From contig NC_134027.1 of assembly GCF_964204645.1 (NCBI RefSeq), forward strand, positions 27,206,485 through 27,270,484: 64,000 nt of DNA. Direction: 5' to 3'. Each line of letters starts with the position of its first letter. Position 1 is the first letter of the stretch. The notes under the pieces were generated by a model, which ran no database searches, had not been told where the DNA came from, and saw only the letters and a program-made list of their open reading frames with translations. Source of the stretch: Tubulanus polymorphus (lineage: Eukaryota > Nemertea > Palaeonemertea > Tubulaniformes > Tubulanidae). Below, in pieces: positions 35,931 to 47,105 of the stretch. The position numbers and the translations under genes are program-made.

Positions 35931-38900
35931 GCAAGTATTCGTTACAACTAATGTATCATCAATTTCATTTTCAGCTATGATAGGAAACAAACCGGACCTG
36001 ACGAACGGAACCTGTTCTCTATTGTTGTTTCTTTCATTTCAGATCTCAAAACCCATCTAATCTCAATAACTCTTGTATTCTGTTGATATTGAATCTTTTT
36101 ATGGAGTAGTATAATTCATCTTTCTTTCCTTCTAAAGGAAGTATTTCGATAGATTTCATTTTGAATGAAGCTCTTGGGCAAATAAATCAAATCATTGTGA
36201 TGTTTATGACGCAGTTGATGGTACGATAGTCATCAGCTTCCTGTAGTGTGAAACATTAACCTATATTCGAACTGTTGATACACACTCGTAGATAAACAGG
36301 TTCTTCAACATTGAATCATTTTCTGTGCCGATGAGTCGTGTTGTTAGGTCAAAAATAACATCAGTTACCTGACCCCATCGAGCGCGTAACTAAAGACGTA
36401 AACCTAGAACCGTGAGAAAGAACAGTTTCATTGATGTGTTTTCAAACTACCGAATTTCATCATCGACGACGTGTTGAAAATATCGCGTATTTTATATGAT
36501 TTCATAAGTTCATTGAGTTTTCATCAGCCGAGTATCGACGATGACTCGAGAATATCGTGCTATGCAAATATTATTGCCGAGTTGAAGTCTCCTTCAGTTC
36601 GTGCTCGAATACTAGGTCAACTCCATTAAATGACTTCCTTCTTTCTCTCCCTATAGAGCGCATACATCGCCCTGAGAAGTGTCTAGTTTTTAGGAGTGGA
36701 AAGGGAGAACTTTGTAAACATTGAGTTCATAGCTATCGGCTATTTGTGAGAAAAAAAACTTGACCAAAATCAAGCTCCAGACACGTTGACCTCTGATTAA
36801 ACCGATAGGTGTTTTATCGATTGTAGAAAGAGTCGGGCCCTGATTCATCTGGTCAATTAGTACTCGATGAACCGGTTAACCTATCGGTCAACTGAAATGA
36901 CCACCAAAGATCTGTCTGGATTAACTAGAAATGAAATAAAATTCCTTCGTTTGAAATTCTCTCTAATAACGATCACTTCAGTTGAGTTGTGGTGGAGCTG
37001 AAAAATAGTACTTTGAAGGTTTACTTGATTTTGTACGAGCTTTTGCTGCTAATATACACTAACTGGTCAAAGCTCGTAATTTTAATAACGTTGTTTTAAT
37101 AAAATCAAGTTTACCTTATTCGTCGCCAGTTTAAGTCATCATCTATGATTGAATCCCGATCTGTATACAATAGACGTGTGTATATAGAACCTTTTCGCAT
37201 ATGCTCCTTCGGAAGAGGATTATCTTATTTTCTCTTTGACGATTGCTGCTTTGAAAAATTCTTCCAATTCTACCTCTCTCTCTAAAAAGGCTGACATTTT
37301 CTACCCGAGATTAATAATCCATCGTTCATAGAAGAGCTAAACCGAAAAGTGCCTAAGAAGAAATCCTTTGAATAAGTTATCAACACGATATTCGTCCCAA
37401 CAATAATGAACAACTGTACATCCATAAAAAAGTCCCATTAAATTAGCTGAATTTGTTGTATGTATATATTTATATATATATATATAAATGTATACATAAT
37501 CTGTTTACATATTATGTTTTTCAGGAGGTTTTTTACTGTTTCAAGAGCAATATCCCGAATACTGTATAGCACATGAAGATGATAAATCTCTACACAGCGC
37601 TATACTCGGGCTCAGTAATATGAACTTAGAAAATAATGATGATACAGAGAATCTACAAACTCCTACAGACATGTACCCGGTCGAGGTCGTACCGTATTTA
37701 TTCCTAGGAAATGCACGAACTTCTTCCAATTTTGAGATTCTCGCTAAACTGGGAATACGTTATATCCTCAACGTCACGTCCAACGTACCAAACGTATTCG
37801 AAAACGATACCAACTTTAAATACATGCAGATACCAATAAGCGACCACTGGTCTCAAAATCTTTCTGTATTCTTCCCGCAAGCAATTTCTTTTATCGGTAA
37901 GTTTATCTGAATTGTTATTTCTATCGAGCAGTATTAGGGAAGGGTAGCGGGTATGAGGGATTGTGTGAAGCTCATATTTATATGAATCCTGTGTAAAGCC
38001 TGTTAAATATAAAGCTTTTAGCGCTATGCCTCGCGGGAGTAACTGTGACATTTTTCCTCTCGGCTGCAATTTAATTGATGGGCACACCAGAGATCAGGCT
38101 GTTTCATACATCGCTGTAGCAACATCAGCAGCAGCAGCAGCAGCAGCAGCAGTAACGCTCACTCCTCTATTCGCCCACTCGGTAACAGGGATGGATGGAT
38201 GGATGGATGCTGTATCTACGTAACGATATATACACAGATACATATACTTTATGATGTCGATTGATAAAAGATGAAAGATCATCAAATTGATTCACATTTG
38301 ACGTTCGTTCGTTCGTTCGTCATATATTTGTATATATATACATATAAATATATATATATATATATGTATATCGATTAATGTTTGATCAGACATGAACAAA
38401 TTTCTTATGGAATTCTTTTGACAGTTTTATCAATTTAACCCTCATATATTTTATACATTTTCACGTATGACGCGTGAGGATAGATTACTTATTATTCTAG
38501 CCTGATTTCCATTCATAAAAATAGATAAGTCCTGACTCTCTCTCTCAACACACCGAGGTTATCTCTTCTTCTGAATGTCTGTTATATCTGTAGTTACACC
38601 ACCAGTTCTGATAAGCTCTAAGAAGCGTTAGTTCTGTGTTCTGAACGCTAACGTAGTATACGCGCTTCCTGAAACTGTTTTTGTTGATGTTTCTCTCTCT
38701 GACGCTGAGCAGAACTTTTCCTCTATAACAACAAAACGGATGAAAAAACCCCCGATCATCTATTATCCCAGCCGGGTTGGCTGTATGTGGAGTGCGCGTA
38801 TTGTGCAGTTTTAAAATCAGGGTCATAGTGTTTGCGTTTGTTCAAATTTGAACCTCTGCCAAAATTGAAGAGGATGTCAAAAAAATCTCGATCAGCGCAC

Positions 38901-39554
38901 GAGAACGGAATGGCGGATTATTTGACAAAAACACCTTTCTCTCTGATGTCGAGATGATTTTCTCGCTCGGCACAAATGGCAGCAGTTTTGATGTTGATCG
39001 TATGAATAATGGTTTTATGGCATCCATTGAGATTAACATGCTCTTCGTATCTACTCCATTATCTTGATTAAAACTGAACAACGCAATCTGTACTATCTCA
39101 TTAAACCGCAACATTTCCTTCCGCTCCACGGTACGATGTGAAAGTGCAAATTATCGTTTCATTTTCTTATGATTATTTTACTTGTATATTTTCAGATGAA
39201 GCGAGGCGTAATAAAGCTGGAGTATTGGTACATTGTTTAGCCGGTATAAGCCGTTCTGTAACTGTTACCGTCGCCTACATTATGCAGAAGTTAAACATGT
39301 CCTTAAACGACGCTTACGATTTCGTCAAGAAATCCAAACCGGATATTTCACCTAATTTCAATTTTATGGGACAGTTGTTGGATTTCGAACGTTTGCTACG
39401 AAATAGTCCGAAAGGTTCGGACAGTAACGATCTCATATCAATGGATTCTAGCGAAGTCGACACGTATTTCATGACCCCGACAAAATCAGATACAGATTCA
39501 GATAAAGATTGCGAGTGTTCGCCCTGTAGTACTACATCATCGTGCAGTTCATGA
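35543..39554 (+). CDS. DUSP6: dual-specificity MAP-kinase phosphatase, DUSP6/7/9 (MKP-3) class, three coding exons
   Basis: Cytoplasmic phosphatase class that removes phosphate from Thr and Tyr of activated ERK, giving negative feedback on FGF/Ras signalling. Exons 35543-35930, 37525-37896 and 39196-39554 give 372 aa, close to the ~381 aa of human DUSP6. A rhodanese-like (CH2) domain comes first, with LDCRSQVDF and the ERK-docking basic motif MLRRLKKGN (R58, R59). The catalytic domain follows: [19 protein letters not shown], general-acid D236 in [10 protein letters not shown], and the active-site loop HCLAGISRS with C267 and R273. The start at 35543 is chosen because it fits the family; an in-frame ATG at 35486 would add 19 residues. 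Intron 1 is GC-AG. The last ~30 residues are Asp/Ser/Cys-rich and have no match in the vertebrate tail as I recall it. Confidence 0.96.
35931..37524 (+). other. DUSP6-like intron 1 (GC-AG)
   Basis: A 1.59-kb intron that begins GCAAGT and ends TATGTTTTTCAG. It contains a fragment like the GGGCCC palindromes near 36835 and a TA-rich run at 37461-37487. No coding exon seen inside. Confidence 0.85.
37525..37896 (+). CDS. DUSP6: DUSP6-like, second coding exon
   Basis: Encodes residues 130-253: the end of the rhodanese domain ([14 protein letters not shown]), an acidic linker ([17 protein letters not shown]), and the first half of the catalytic domain with the general acid D236 (SDHWSQNL). Phase 1 in and phase 1 out; donor CG|GTAAGT at 37897. 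Confidence 0.96.
37897..39195 (+). other. DUSP6-like intron 2 with microsatellites
   Basis: GT-AG intron of 1.3 kb. It carries nine CAG units (38126-38152), a GGAT run (38189-38209), a CGTT run and a long TA-rich run (38301-38370). The CAG run makes a poly-Ala or poly-Ser frame by chance and is intronic. Confidence 0.85.
38126..38152 (+). repeat. (CAG)9 microsatellite, intronic
   Basis: Nine uninterrupted CAG units inside DUSP6-like intron 2, followed 37 bp later by a GGAT tetranucleotide run (38189-38209). Confidence 0.95.
39196..39554 (+). CDS. DUSP6: DUSP6-like, last coding exon (active site)
   Basis: The acceptor TATATTTTCAG ends at 39195; the stop TGA is at 39552-39554. It encodes residues 254-372: [20 protein letters not shown] with catalytic C267, then the helix with [20 protein letters not shown] and the [14 protein letters not shown] signature. 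The tail contains [13 protein letters not shown], then [14 protein letters not shown]. Confidence 0.97.
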
Positions 39555-42083
39555 TTGTCACAATCCTGCTGCTGCTGCGCTGTTTGTTTGTGTCATGGAT
39601 TTATTTGTTAATTCTTTGATGGCTGCTGAACTCAGATATAACGTATGAAAGTCTTTCAATAATCGTGAAGGAGATCGTAGTTTGACTAATGTCTTCACTT
39701 CCAATCTTATCAATGGATGTTTCTGCCTGATTAATGGAGGTTCGTGCTGTAACCGTGAGACTCTCTCTCTCTCGCTCTCTACTAGGTCAAGGCCACATCC
39801 CGACACCAGATTACAGACATTTGACAAGTTTCGATGGTGAAAATGCTCAGGTTTTTATTGTAAATAGAATGAAAATGCCAGGGATCAAAAAGTGAATATT
39901 TCGAATACCGGTTTTCTGTATAAACTACGCGTTAAAGTGCCAAATATATGTAAATAATCTTTTAAAAGGCACTTAAAAATCTGGACAAAATTTAATTATT
40001 ATTGACGACAAGTATTGGCCCTATCCAAAATGAAATTCGTAGAAATAGTACTAACATTCGCGAGGCTAATGTACTCTTAGATGTAATGGATCGGAGGTTA
40101 GCTTATAAAACAGTTCGGTCAAATCCATTCAATCTCGTCTATGATTTAAATGGTTGAACAACTATGACCCGTTAGTCATAGGACTGAATCGAAAACTCTT
40201 TTATGATATAAATATATAGTTGAATTGTAAACAGGCAGCTAAAAATTGTTAAAATGTCTTAGGGAGGTACAATGAAGAAACATTGACAGTATATATTGAA
40301 TAGATTTATGAATTAGTTCGGTTCGCTGACATTCACCGTGCGGATATTAATTCATCGGTCGTGTATAAATCTTCATTACAAATACAAAATCTGTCTCAAT
40401 CATCGCGTGAAATGTGAATAATACTCATCGTTAACGAACAAATGACAAAAAAGAAAAAATACCAATCGACGTTTGAATCATTGGCACGATAGACCCGACG
40501 ACGACGCCAGGTCCGTGCCGAGCTTTTTTGAGGGGCAGTTCTATTTCGAGAAAAATGGCACTTTTTACCATGAAAAGGGGCGCATTCCTATTGGAAAAGG
40601 ACCGATCGAACGAAGTGCCCGAGTATCTAGATAAATCATTTGAGAATGGATCAATTATCAATTTCTAAGAAGTACATGAAAATTGCATCCAAATTTCGTA
40701 AAATCTTGACACAAATTTTTTGACACTTTTTGAAGGGCACTTCGAAAGGGTTCGTTCGCTAACCCCCTCCCCCTCGGCACTTCTTACACTGATATCAGCT
40801 CTATATATTCTATTTACTGATTAAACACTCGTTGAGATTCGTCTGTGTATTTAGTTTATTTGACTGATTAGATTTTAACCGTCTGACATAAATCAGCAAT
40901 ATCGACATCGATTGTTTTAAATCGTTATATTATCAGTTGTTGAGAAGTTCTGCCACATCATCGAAATGAGATCATTGTATAATCTATTCGCCCTTGAACT
41001 TACCTACGGTTCTATGTTGCAATATCTTAGTCTATATATAGATGGGATGTATAAGAAATGTCTGTTGAAGCTATTTTTTTCGTCCCGTGTAGGACCGTTG
41101 TTTATTCAGTCGATTCTGTATTAAAAACTTCGCACGAAACTGTGACGAAACTCATTATCTGTAATTCAGGACGGTAAATACGCGGGCTATTAGGAGGTGA
41201 CCTAATCGATTCCTACCAGAGCTGAATAAGAGCCGCCGGTTTTAGGTGTTTTAACCCATTTTTATCACGGAAAAACAACGTTATTTCTAGCAATATTTGC
41301 ATTAGGTTTAACGTTATATTAGGTTATACACACAGTGAGATACGGGACTGAATGTTACTATGATTCATTTGCATTGATTTGTTCAGTTGGTTTTATGCCT
41401 TTGTCAGTGCGTTCTGATTTGATGATGGCACAGATAATAATTATTTTTTGGCAGTATCTCCAGCGCTGACCACATCTCTCTCAATACTCATACTACCGAG
41501 CTCACAATGCGTCGAGGGTTTAATAGACATTCACTAACCTACAATGACTGATTAAATATAAACGATCAAGTTTTAATACGTGTTTTAATATGTTACTAAT
41601 GTTGATTCCTATAATGAATTATGTTTTTCATAGTGTATTTTTATATATGTTTTATGTATCTCATCAATACGACGAATGCCGGTTTAACTGTCAAATTCCT
41701 CTCCCCCTCTCTCTCCCTCTCTCTCTTCCCTCCACCCTCCCCTCTCCCTCTCTCCCTTCCTCTCATCTTCACAATATCACAAACCGATGAGATATCCAAT
41801 TTTAAGCGGTGATAATATTATATTTTGAGATTTGTCTTGAAAATGGATATCTCACAATGTAGCTAAACCACATAGAATTGAGATTTCGGTTTACAATTAG
41901 AAAGTATAGTATTAGACCTAATAGTGTAAAGTTTAAGCAAAGGATGATAACGTACAGTAAAAATGGCAGTTGCCGGCAGTATTATTATCGATAAATATTA
42001 TATTAAATATAGTTAAAAAGTTAATGAAATAAGCTTGTGTAATTTTGTATAAATCTTGTATATGTAAATATATAAAAATATAA

Positions 42084-42120
<37 letters not shown>

Positions 42121-42200
42121 TATATATATGATACTGTTTGTACAGGGGTTCGTTATTTCCACTTGTACGATGAGAATAAAATACATTAATGTAAGAATGA
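39555..42200 (+). other. probable DUSP6-like 3' UTR and flank
   Basis: No coding signal. AT-rich with many ATTTA words. The clearest polyadenylation signals are AATAAA at 42175-42180 and one in the TA run near 42083. If the 42175 signal is used the 3' UTR is about 2.6 kb, which is not unusual for this gene class. A CT-rich tract lies at 41699-41766 and a TA run at 42080-42130. Confidence 0.4.
41699..41766. repeat. CT-rich simple repeat
   Basis: Pyrimidine-strand tract of CTCTCCCT units. The Ser/Leu/Pro-rich open frames across it are artefacts. Confidence 0.9.
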
Positions 42201-44640
42201 TTCATTAGGCTTTAGTTGATTTATTAATGGTGACTGATGAGTTTTAGAGTTCCAGGCCCTTGTTCGTCTGTTCCTGCTGTCTGAAGTTTAGCGAAACGAA
42301 AGGACACGCGTCTGGTGGCTGGTGGATAGCGGTTTCCTGGAAATACTTGGGAACTTTATTGAAAAATCACTCTACACGAAAAGTACATTATCAGTCAATG
42401 GAACATGTGTGTCCCAGGTTTCTGAGCAAAAGAGTTTCATATCGGTAAAAATAGGAAGGAATCTCGGTTTCATCATCCAGGGCGGCTTTGTAGACAAAAC
42501 AATGTCTTCAAAATCGATTCAGCTCAGTCTTTATCTTGCGACAATCTGTTGACGGTTGTACAAATAGCATAGCAGAGATCAACAATACAGTGAGAAGTGT
42601 CGCACGATCGCGATCCACATCAGTGGAATGATAATTCCGAGAAAAAACTTGTTTATCAAAATATTGTCACTTATTTTTGGTTTACAAAAAACAACAATTA
42701 AACACCCAGAATTAGCACATATAGGAAAAAAAATAGAAAAACAATAAGACCATGTTCGTTCATCATTGTTAAACCACTTGGTAAATCCATTAAAATTTCT
42801 CGGTAAAATTTGTCACTGTCAAAAATATATACATGAACGTATGTCTGTAACAACACCATCTGTATAGCGGTAATGTCTAGACAATATGATTGATTGATCT
42901 AGTTTTTATGAAACCTACTTCTACTTAGTTACATTTCTCATCTTTCATTACGTCCCGTGTTGATATCATTTTCAAGTATATAGGTCGTCCCTAAAACCAC
43001 CACTTTAGATTTAGGCCTAAAACACCAGTTTCGCCCGTTCGGATTTTCAAACAAACAACATTGTCATATAATATTTCTATTTCTTCACGGCATCTCTCAC
43101 TTTCACCGCGCATAGATATGGATGATATTATCGATTTACACGGCGAGAACTAGTCTTTATTTGGTTTAATGTACACACACGTGCATCGTCGGTATATTTT
43201 GTTGTCTGTCGAGCGATGCTGATGTTGCCGCCGCCAGTACTGTGTCGTCGGAGTCACGTGACACCCAGACGTTAGAATGAGAGAGAACCAGTCGATACAG
43301 CGTTCATTATATGATATCGACACACTACGTTATATTGCTGGTGGGTTGCAGCATCAATAAACAAACCTACAATCGATTTAATAAATATGTGTATATTATA
43401 TATATATATATATACAGCTAATTCTGCGAATTCCGATACAATAATTATCCAAGAAACGCTTTTTCAATACGCCTTATATAGATATAAATGCAATATATGG
43501 TCATACACATCTTTATAAAACATCTACTGACGTATCGTACTCACAAGTCTTTTTAGTATATTGAAGAAATATCAAATTTTACACAACATTGTTAAACCGG
43601 AATTATAAGTAGGCCTATCTCTACAGGGTTCGAGGACCAGGGACTTCTATACGGCTGCCACGGAATAGTCACTGGGGCCGGTTACTCGAAACCCAAAAAT
43701 GGTCATAAATCTTAACATTGTTAGATTGGCTTTAGAACTACAGTCGAACCTCGTTACAACGAGGGGCAGAAAATATATTCGTTATAACCGATAATTCACT
43801 GTTATATCCAGTATGGAATTTGCCTATTTGGGACAAAAATTTCTAGGTTTGTAATAACCGATTAATCGTTACATCCTCGAGGACGCGTTGGAACACCCCC
43901 TCGGGTTTCCAGAGACTAGCTTCTATCGGGTTTTATAAGGAAACCTCAGACACAACATTCCGAGAAATTATAATCTATTCTCAGTTGAGGACGTTTATTG
44001 AGAAATGATGATGATCCATTTAATTAGCTTTGTTATAAAGGAAGAAAGCACTTGACGAAAAGACGAATAGTTTTAATGTCAGTATAGTGATACTGGTGAT
44101 AGTTCTATAGTTTCACGGAGGCGTTTTCTTATTTTACATAGACCCTCAGCTCTCGAGTATCCATATTTCCAAGAACCCCGACGTTAAACCCCTCGTATAA
44201 TCCGGAACGACCCACCTTCTGTCTGGCAATGACACTTCCTACTCTGTACCTACAAGTAACGTCTGACTAAACCCGCTTGAAATACGTTATTTTATCATCC
44301 CACGAACATGCGTAAATCTTAAAATCCCAATAGAAAAACATTTCCTTTATGAATATATAAACAAAACTAAAAATCAAAAACTGAAATCTATGAAGGAAGG
44401 AGATTATCCTGTTCCCGGTAATTCATCTATTTCGTGATGACCTTGGAACAGTTCATTCACCAGTGGAGCGGATGCTGAGCGTATCAATGCAGCAGATATA
44501 TTGATTATAGATGGAGAATGTCTGAGTGAATGGAAGCTATGCGCGTGTGCGAATATTAGGGATTGTCAACTCTCAGTAACTATCGCTGAGAGAGAAATAC
44601 TGATTGATACCGTTACATTATATATATACAACACGTACAA
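42201..44640. other. intergenic, no gene recognised
   Basis: Open frames at 42260-42552 are short and unrecognised. A half copy of the GGGGCCGG palindromic element (43675-43739) abuts a transposon-end-like sequence starting ACAGTCGAACCTCGTTACAA (about 43739). TA-rich runs lie at 43390-43415. Two CACGTG words occur near 43180 and 43254. Confidence 0.45.
43675..43900. mobile_element. truncated palindromic element next to a pogo/Tigger-like end
   Basis: GGGGCCGGTTACTCGA plus GGTCATAAATCTTAA and TTAGATTGGCTTTAGAAC match half of the GGGGCCGG family. It is followed directly by CAGTCGAACCTCGTTACAAC, an end type shared with about 33000 and 53680 (GAGGTTNACTGTATTCAG in inverse). TATAACCGATAA words follow. 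Assignment of the second part to a pogo/Tigger-like MITE is by resemblance only. Confidence 0.4.
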
Positions 44641-44644
44641 ATAT

Positions 44645-44935
44645 AGTGTGAGAGGAGAGAAGAGGGAGGGAGAGAGGAGGGGAGCGAGTGGGGGAGAGGA
44701 GAGGAGAGGAGAGGGGAGCGAGTGAGGAAGAGGAGAGGAGAGGGGAGCGAGTGGGGGAGAGACTGGAAGAGGGGGCGAGATGAGAGGGGAGGAAAGAAGG
44801 AGCGAGGGAGGGACAACATGAGGGAGAGAGGAGAGAGGAGAGGGAAGAGGGGAGAGAGGAGGGGGAGGGGAGAGGAGGGAGGAGAGAGGAGGGAGGAGAG
44901 AGAAGAGAGGGGAGAGGGGAGAGGAGAGAGTGGTT
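44645..44935. repeat. ~290-bp purine-strand tract
   Basis: Almost pure G+A on the + strand, built from GGAGAGAG and AGGGGAGCGAGTG units; the GGGAGCGAGTG motif recurs about every 40-50 bp. Long Glu/Arg/Gly and Ser/Leu/Pro frames across it are artefacts. Such tracts can form triplex DNA. Confidence 0.95.
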
Positions 44936-45288
44936 ATAAATCTAATATTGGAGCCACCGGAAACATCCTATAATACCGTACCGAGAAAATAGATAATTTT
45001 GATAGCAAATTGGATTAAAGAAAAAACGCGTTTCAGGGCGTGAGTATAAGTATATAGAACCGCCGTGTCGATGTTTGGGTGGCGGAAAATAATGGTTATC
45101 GTGGGCAGAGAAACAAAAACAAATCTTTGTCAAACAGGATATTCGAATATAATGTACGTGTATATATATATCATAATAACCGTATGTACGACTACATAAA
45201 ACAGTTTTTTTCTTTGAATTTCTCGATCCTTTTAGACCAAATGGCTTTCTGTTCATTGTACACCACGCAATAGATAAATAAGCGTCGT

Positions 45289-45300
45289 GGGGGGGGGGGG
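45289..45300. repeat. poly-G run (12 G)
   Basis: A 12-G homopolymer, the second of two in the window (the other is 15 G at 13018-13032). Lengths in such runs are sequencing-error prone. Confidence 0.9.
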
Positions 45301-45389
45301 TGTCCTGGGCAGTCAATCACCCACGCTTAAAAATACTTTTCACTAAGAACCTATTGAGTTACTCTAACAACAGGTTTTATACAAACTAG

Positions 45390-45691
<302 letters not shown>

Positions 45692-46989
45692 TATTTTTTT
45701 AGTAGAACGTAGGTTCACTTTTAATACAATCTTATAGTTTTATTACATTAATGAATTTTGGTATTATGTATTTTGTAAACAACCAGGAAGTTTTGAAAGA
45801 GATTTTTAAATGGTTTTTTGGCTCTCTCCCAATCAGGCATGGTGCAACGCTACTCGTCAGAGCAGTTGCGGTTTGAGAGACAATAGAATGTTCAACAAAC
45901 CGGTCATGAATTCATGTCTCCGAAACAAAAACCGTAAATTCAAACCGTAAAAGAACCTTTCAATACAATTAACATTACGTTAACGTGTACGCGGTTACCA
46001 CTTTAAAAACCTATATCAAATATCCTTCAAGAGGGCATAGAAGGAATAGCGCGGTATCGAACTTTATTTAGTTTAGTTTAGAAGAGTTACAGTAACAGTA
46101 CAGAAGAAGTAACAGTGTAACTCTAGTGGGTCTTAAGAGACGGCCAGGGCCAGCTTAGTCCGTGTCTTTAAACGTCTTAAAAAGGCCATTTTAAACAAAA
46201 TCTAAAGCTCAGCTTTGTGCAAAATGAGCACGGAGTGATAATTAATTGTCCAAGTTGTAATATCGCCAAAGTGACCAGACACTGTATTAATTTGCTGTTC
46301 GGTGAGCGAGTGAAGGGTAATTCAATATAGAGGAAGACAGTCCCGCAATAACATATATCACAATGAAACCACAACTATTCGGCCTGTGTTGACTATCGGG
46401 TGGAACGATTCCACCTTCATTCCACTTGATGATGACTGTTAGTTGAAAGCCGAAACTGTTGTGTTCCCATTTTACGTAAAAAAACCTTTATCGCACGAAA
46501 TTCTATTGTGGTACTTGTATTCAATATATCAGCAGTTGACACACGGATTATAGAGTGTTTTGTTCAAGTAGGACCCCTGTAATATTATCTGGTTTGATTT
46601 TATTGTAATCGAGAGCTATAAAATTTTATTTTACTTTCACTACACATATAGGCCTATAATAGATTTCTATCATATATTTTTTCCTGCACTATTGCGACAC
46701 ATACGACGGTTACGACACAATATAAATAAACGTGTCTTCAGGTGATGTTAGATCAATCATTCATATACAAACTAATTCGCAGTAAATATGATATTCACTA
46801 TAAAACTAAAATTCAGCAGACAAAGAAATAAAAAGGTTATTACTATCGGGGCGTGGTGTCTTTTCAGTTTAGTAAACAAAAATATAATCCGATTAGATTG
46901 TCACTGAATCCAGTTCCACATCTGTTTAGGTTGAATTTGACTCTGAATCCAGTTATGGTGATGTGGGTTTTAATTCGACTATGGACACA

Positions 46990-47105
46990 GTTTCACAGTT
47001 GTGCGGGTTTAAATCGACACAGTTGTATGGGTTTGACTTTGGATCCACTTCCACAGTTGTATGGGTTTGACTTTGGATCCACTTCCACAGTTGTGTGGGT
47101 TTGAC
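46990..47105 (+). repeat. 34-bp tandem repeat
   Basis: About three copies of a 34-bp unit with GGGTTTGACTTTGGATCCAC and TTCCACAGTTGT, the first copy diverged. Unit length is not a multiple of three. No coding role seen. Confidence 0.85.

Noticed and set aside
35931-35940. GT donor at 35935 instead of the GC donor
   Set aside because: It gives phase 2 and turns the next exon into RFFTVSR, losing the conserved GGF...FQ junction.
38026-38223. Poly-Ala protein encoded by the CAG run
   Set aside because: Lies between two well-supported DUSP exons and is removed by splicing.
44501-44973. Glu/Arg/Gly-rich frames on + and Ser/Leu/Pro-rich frame on -
   Set aside because: Translations of a purine tract; both strands stay open for the same composition reason.
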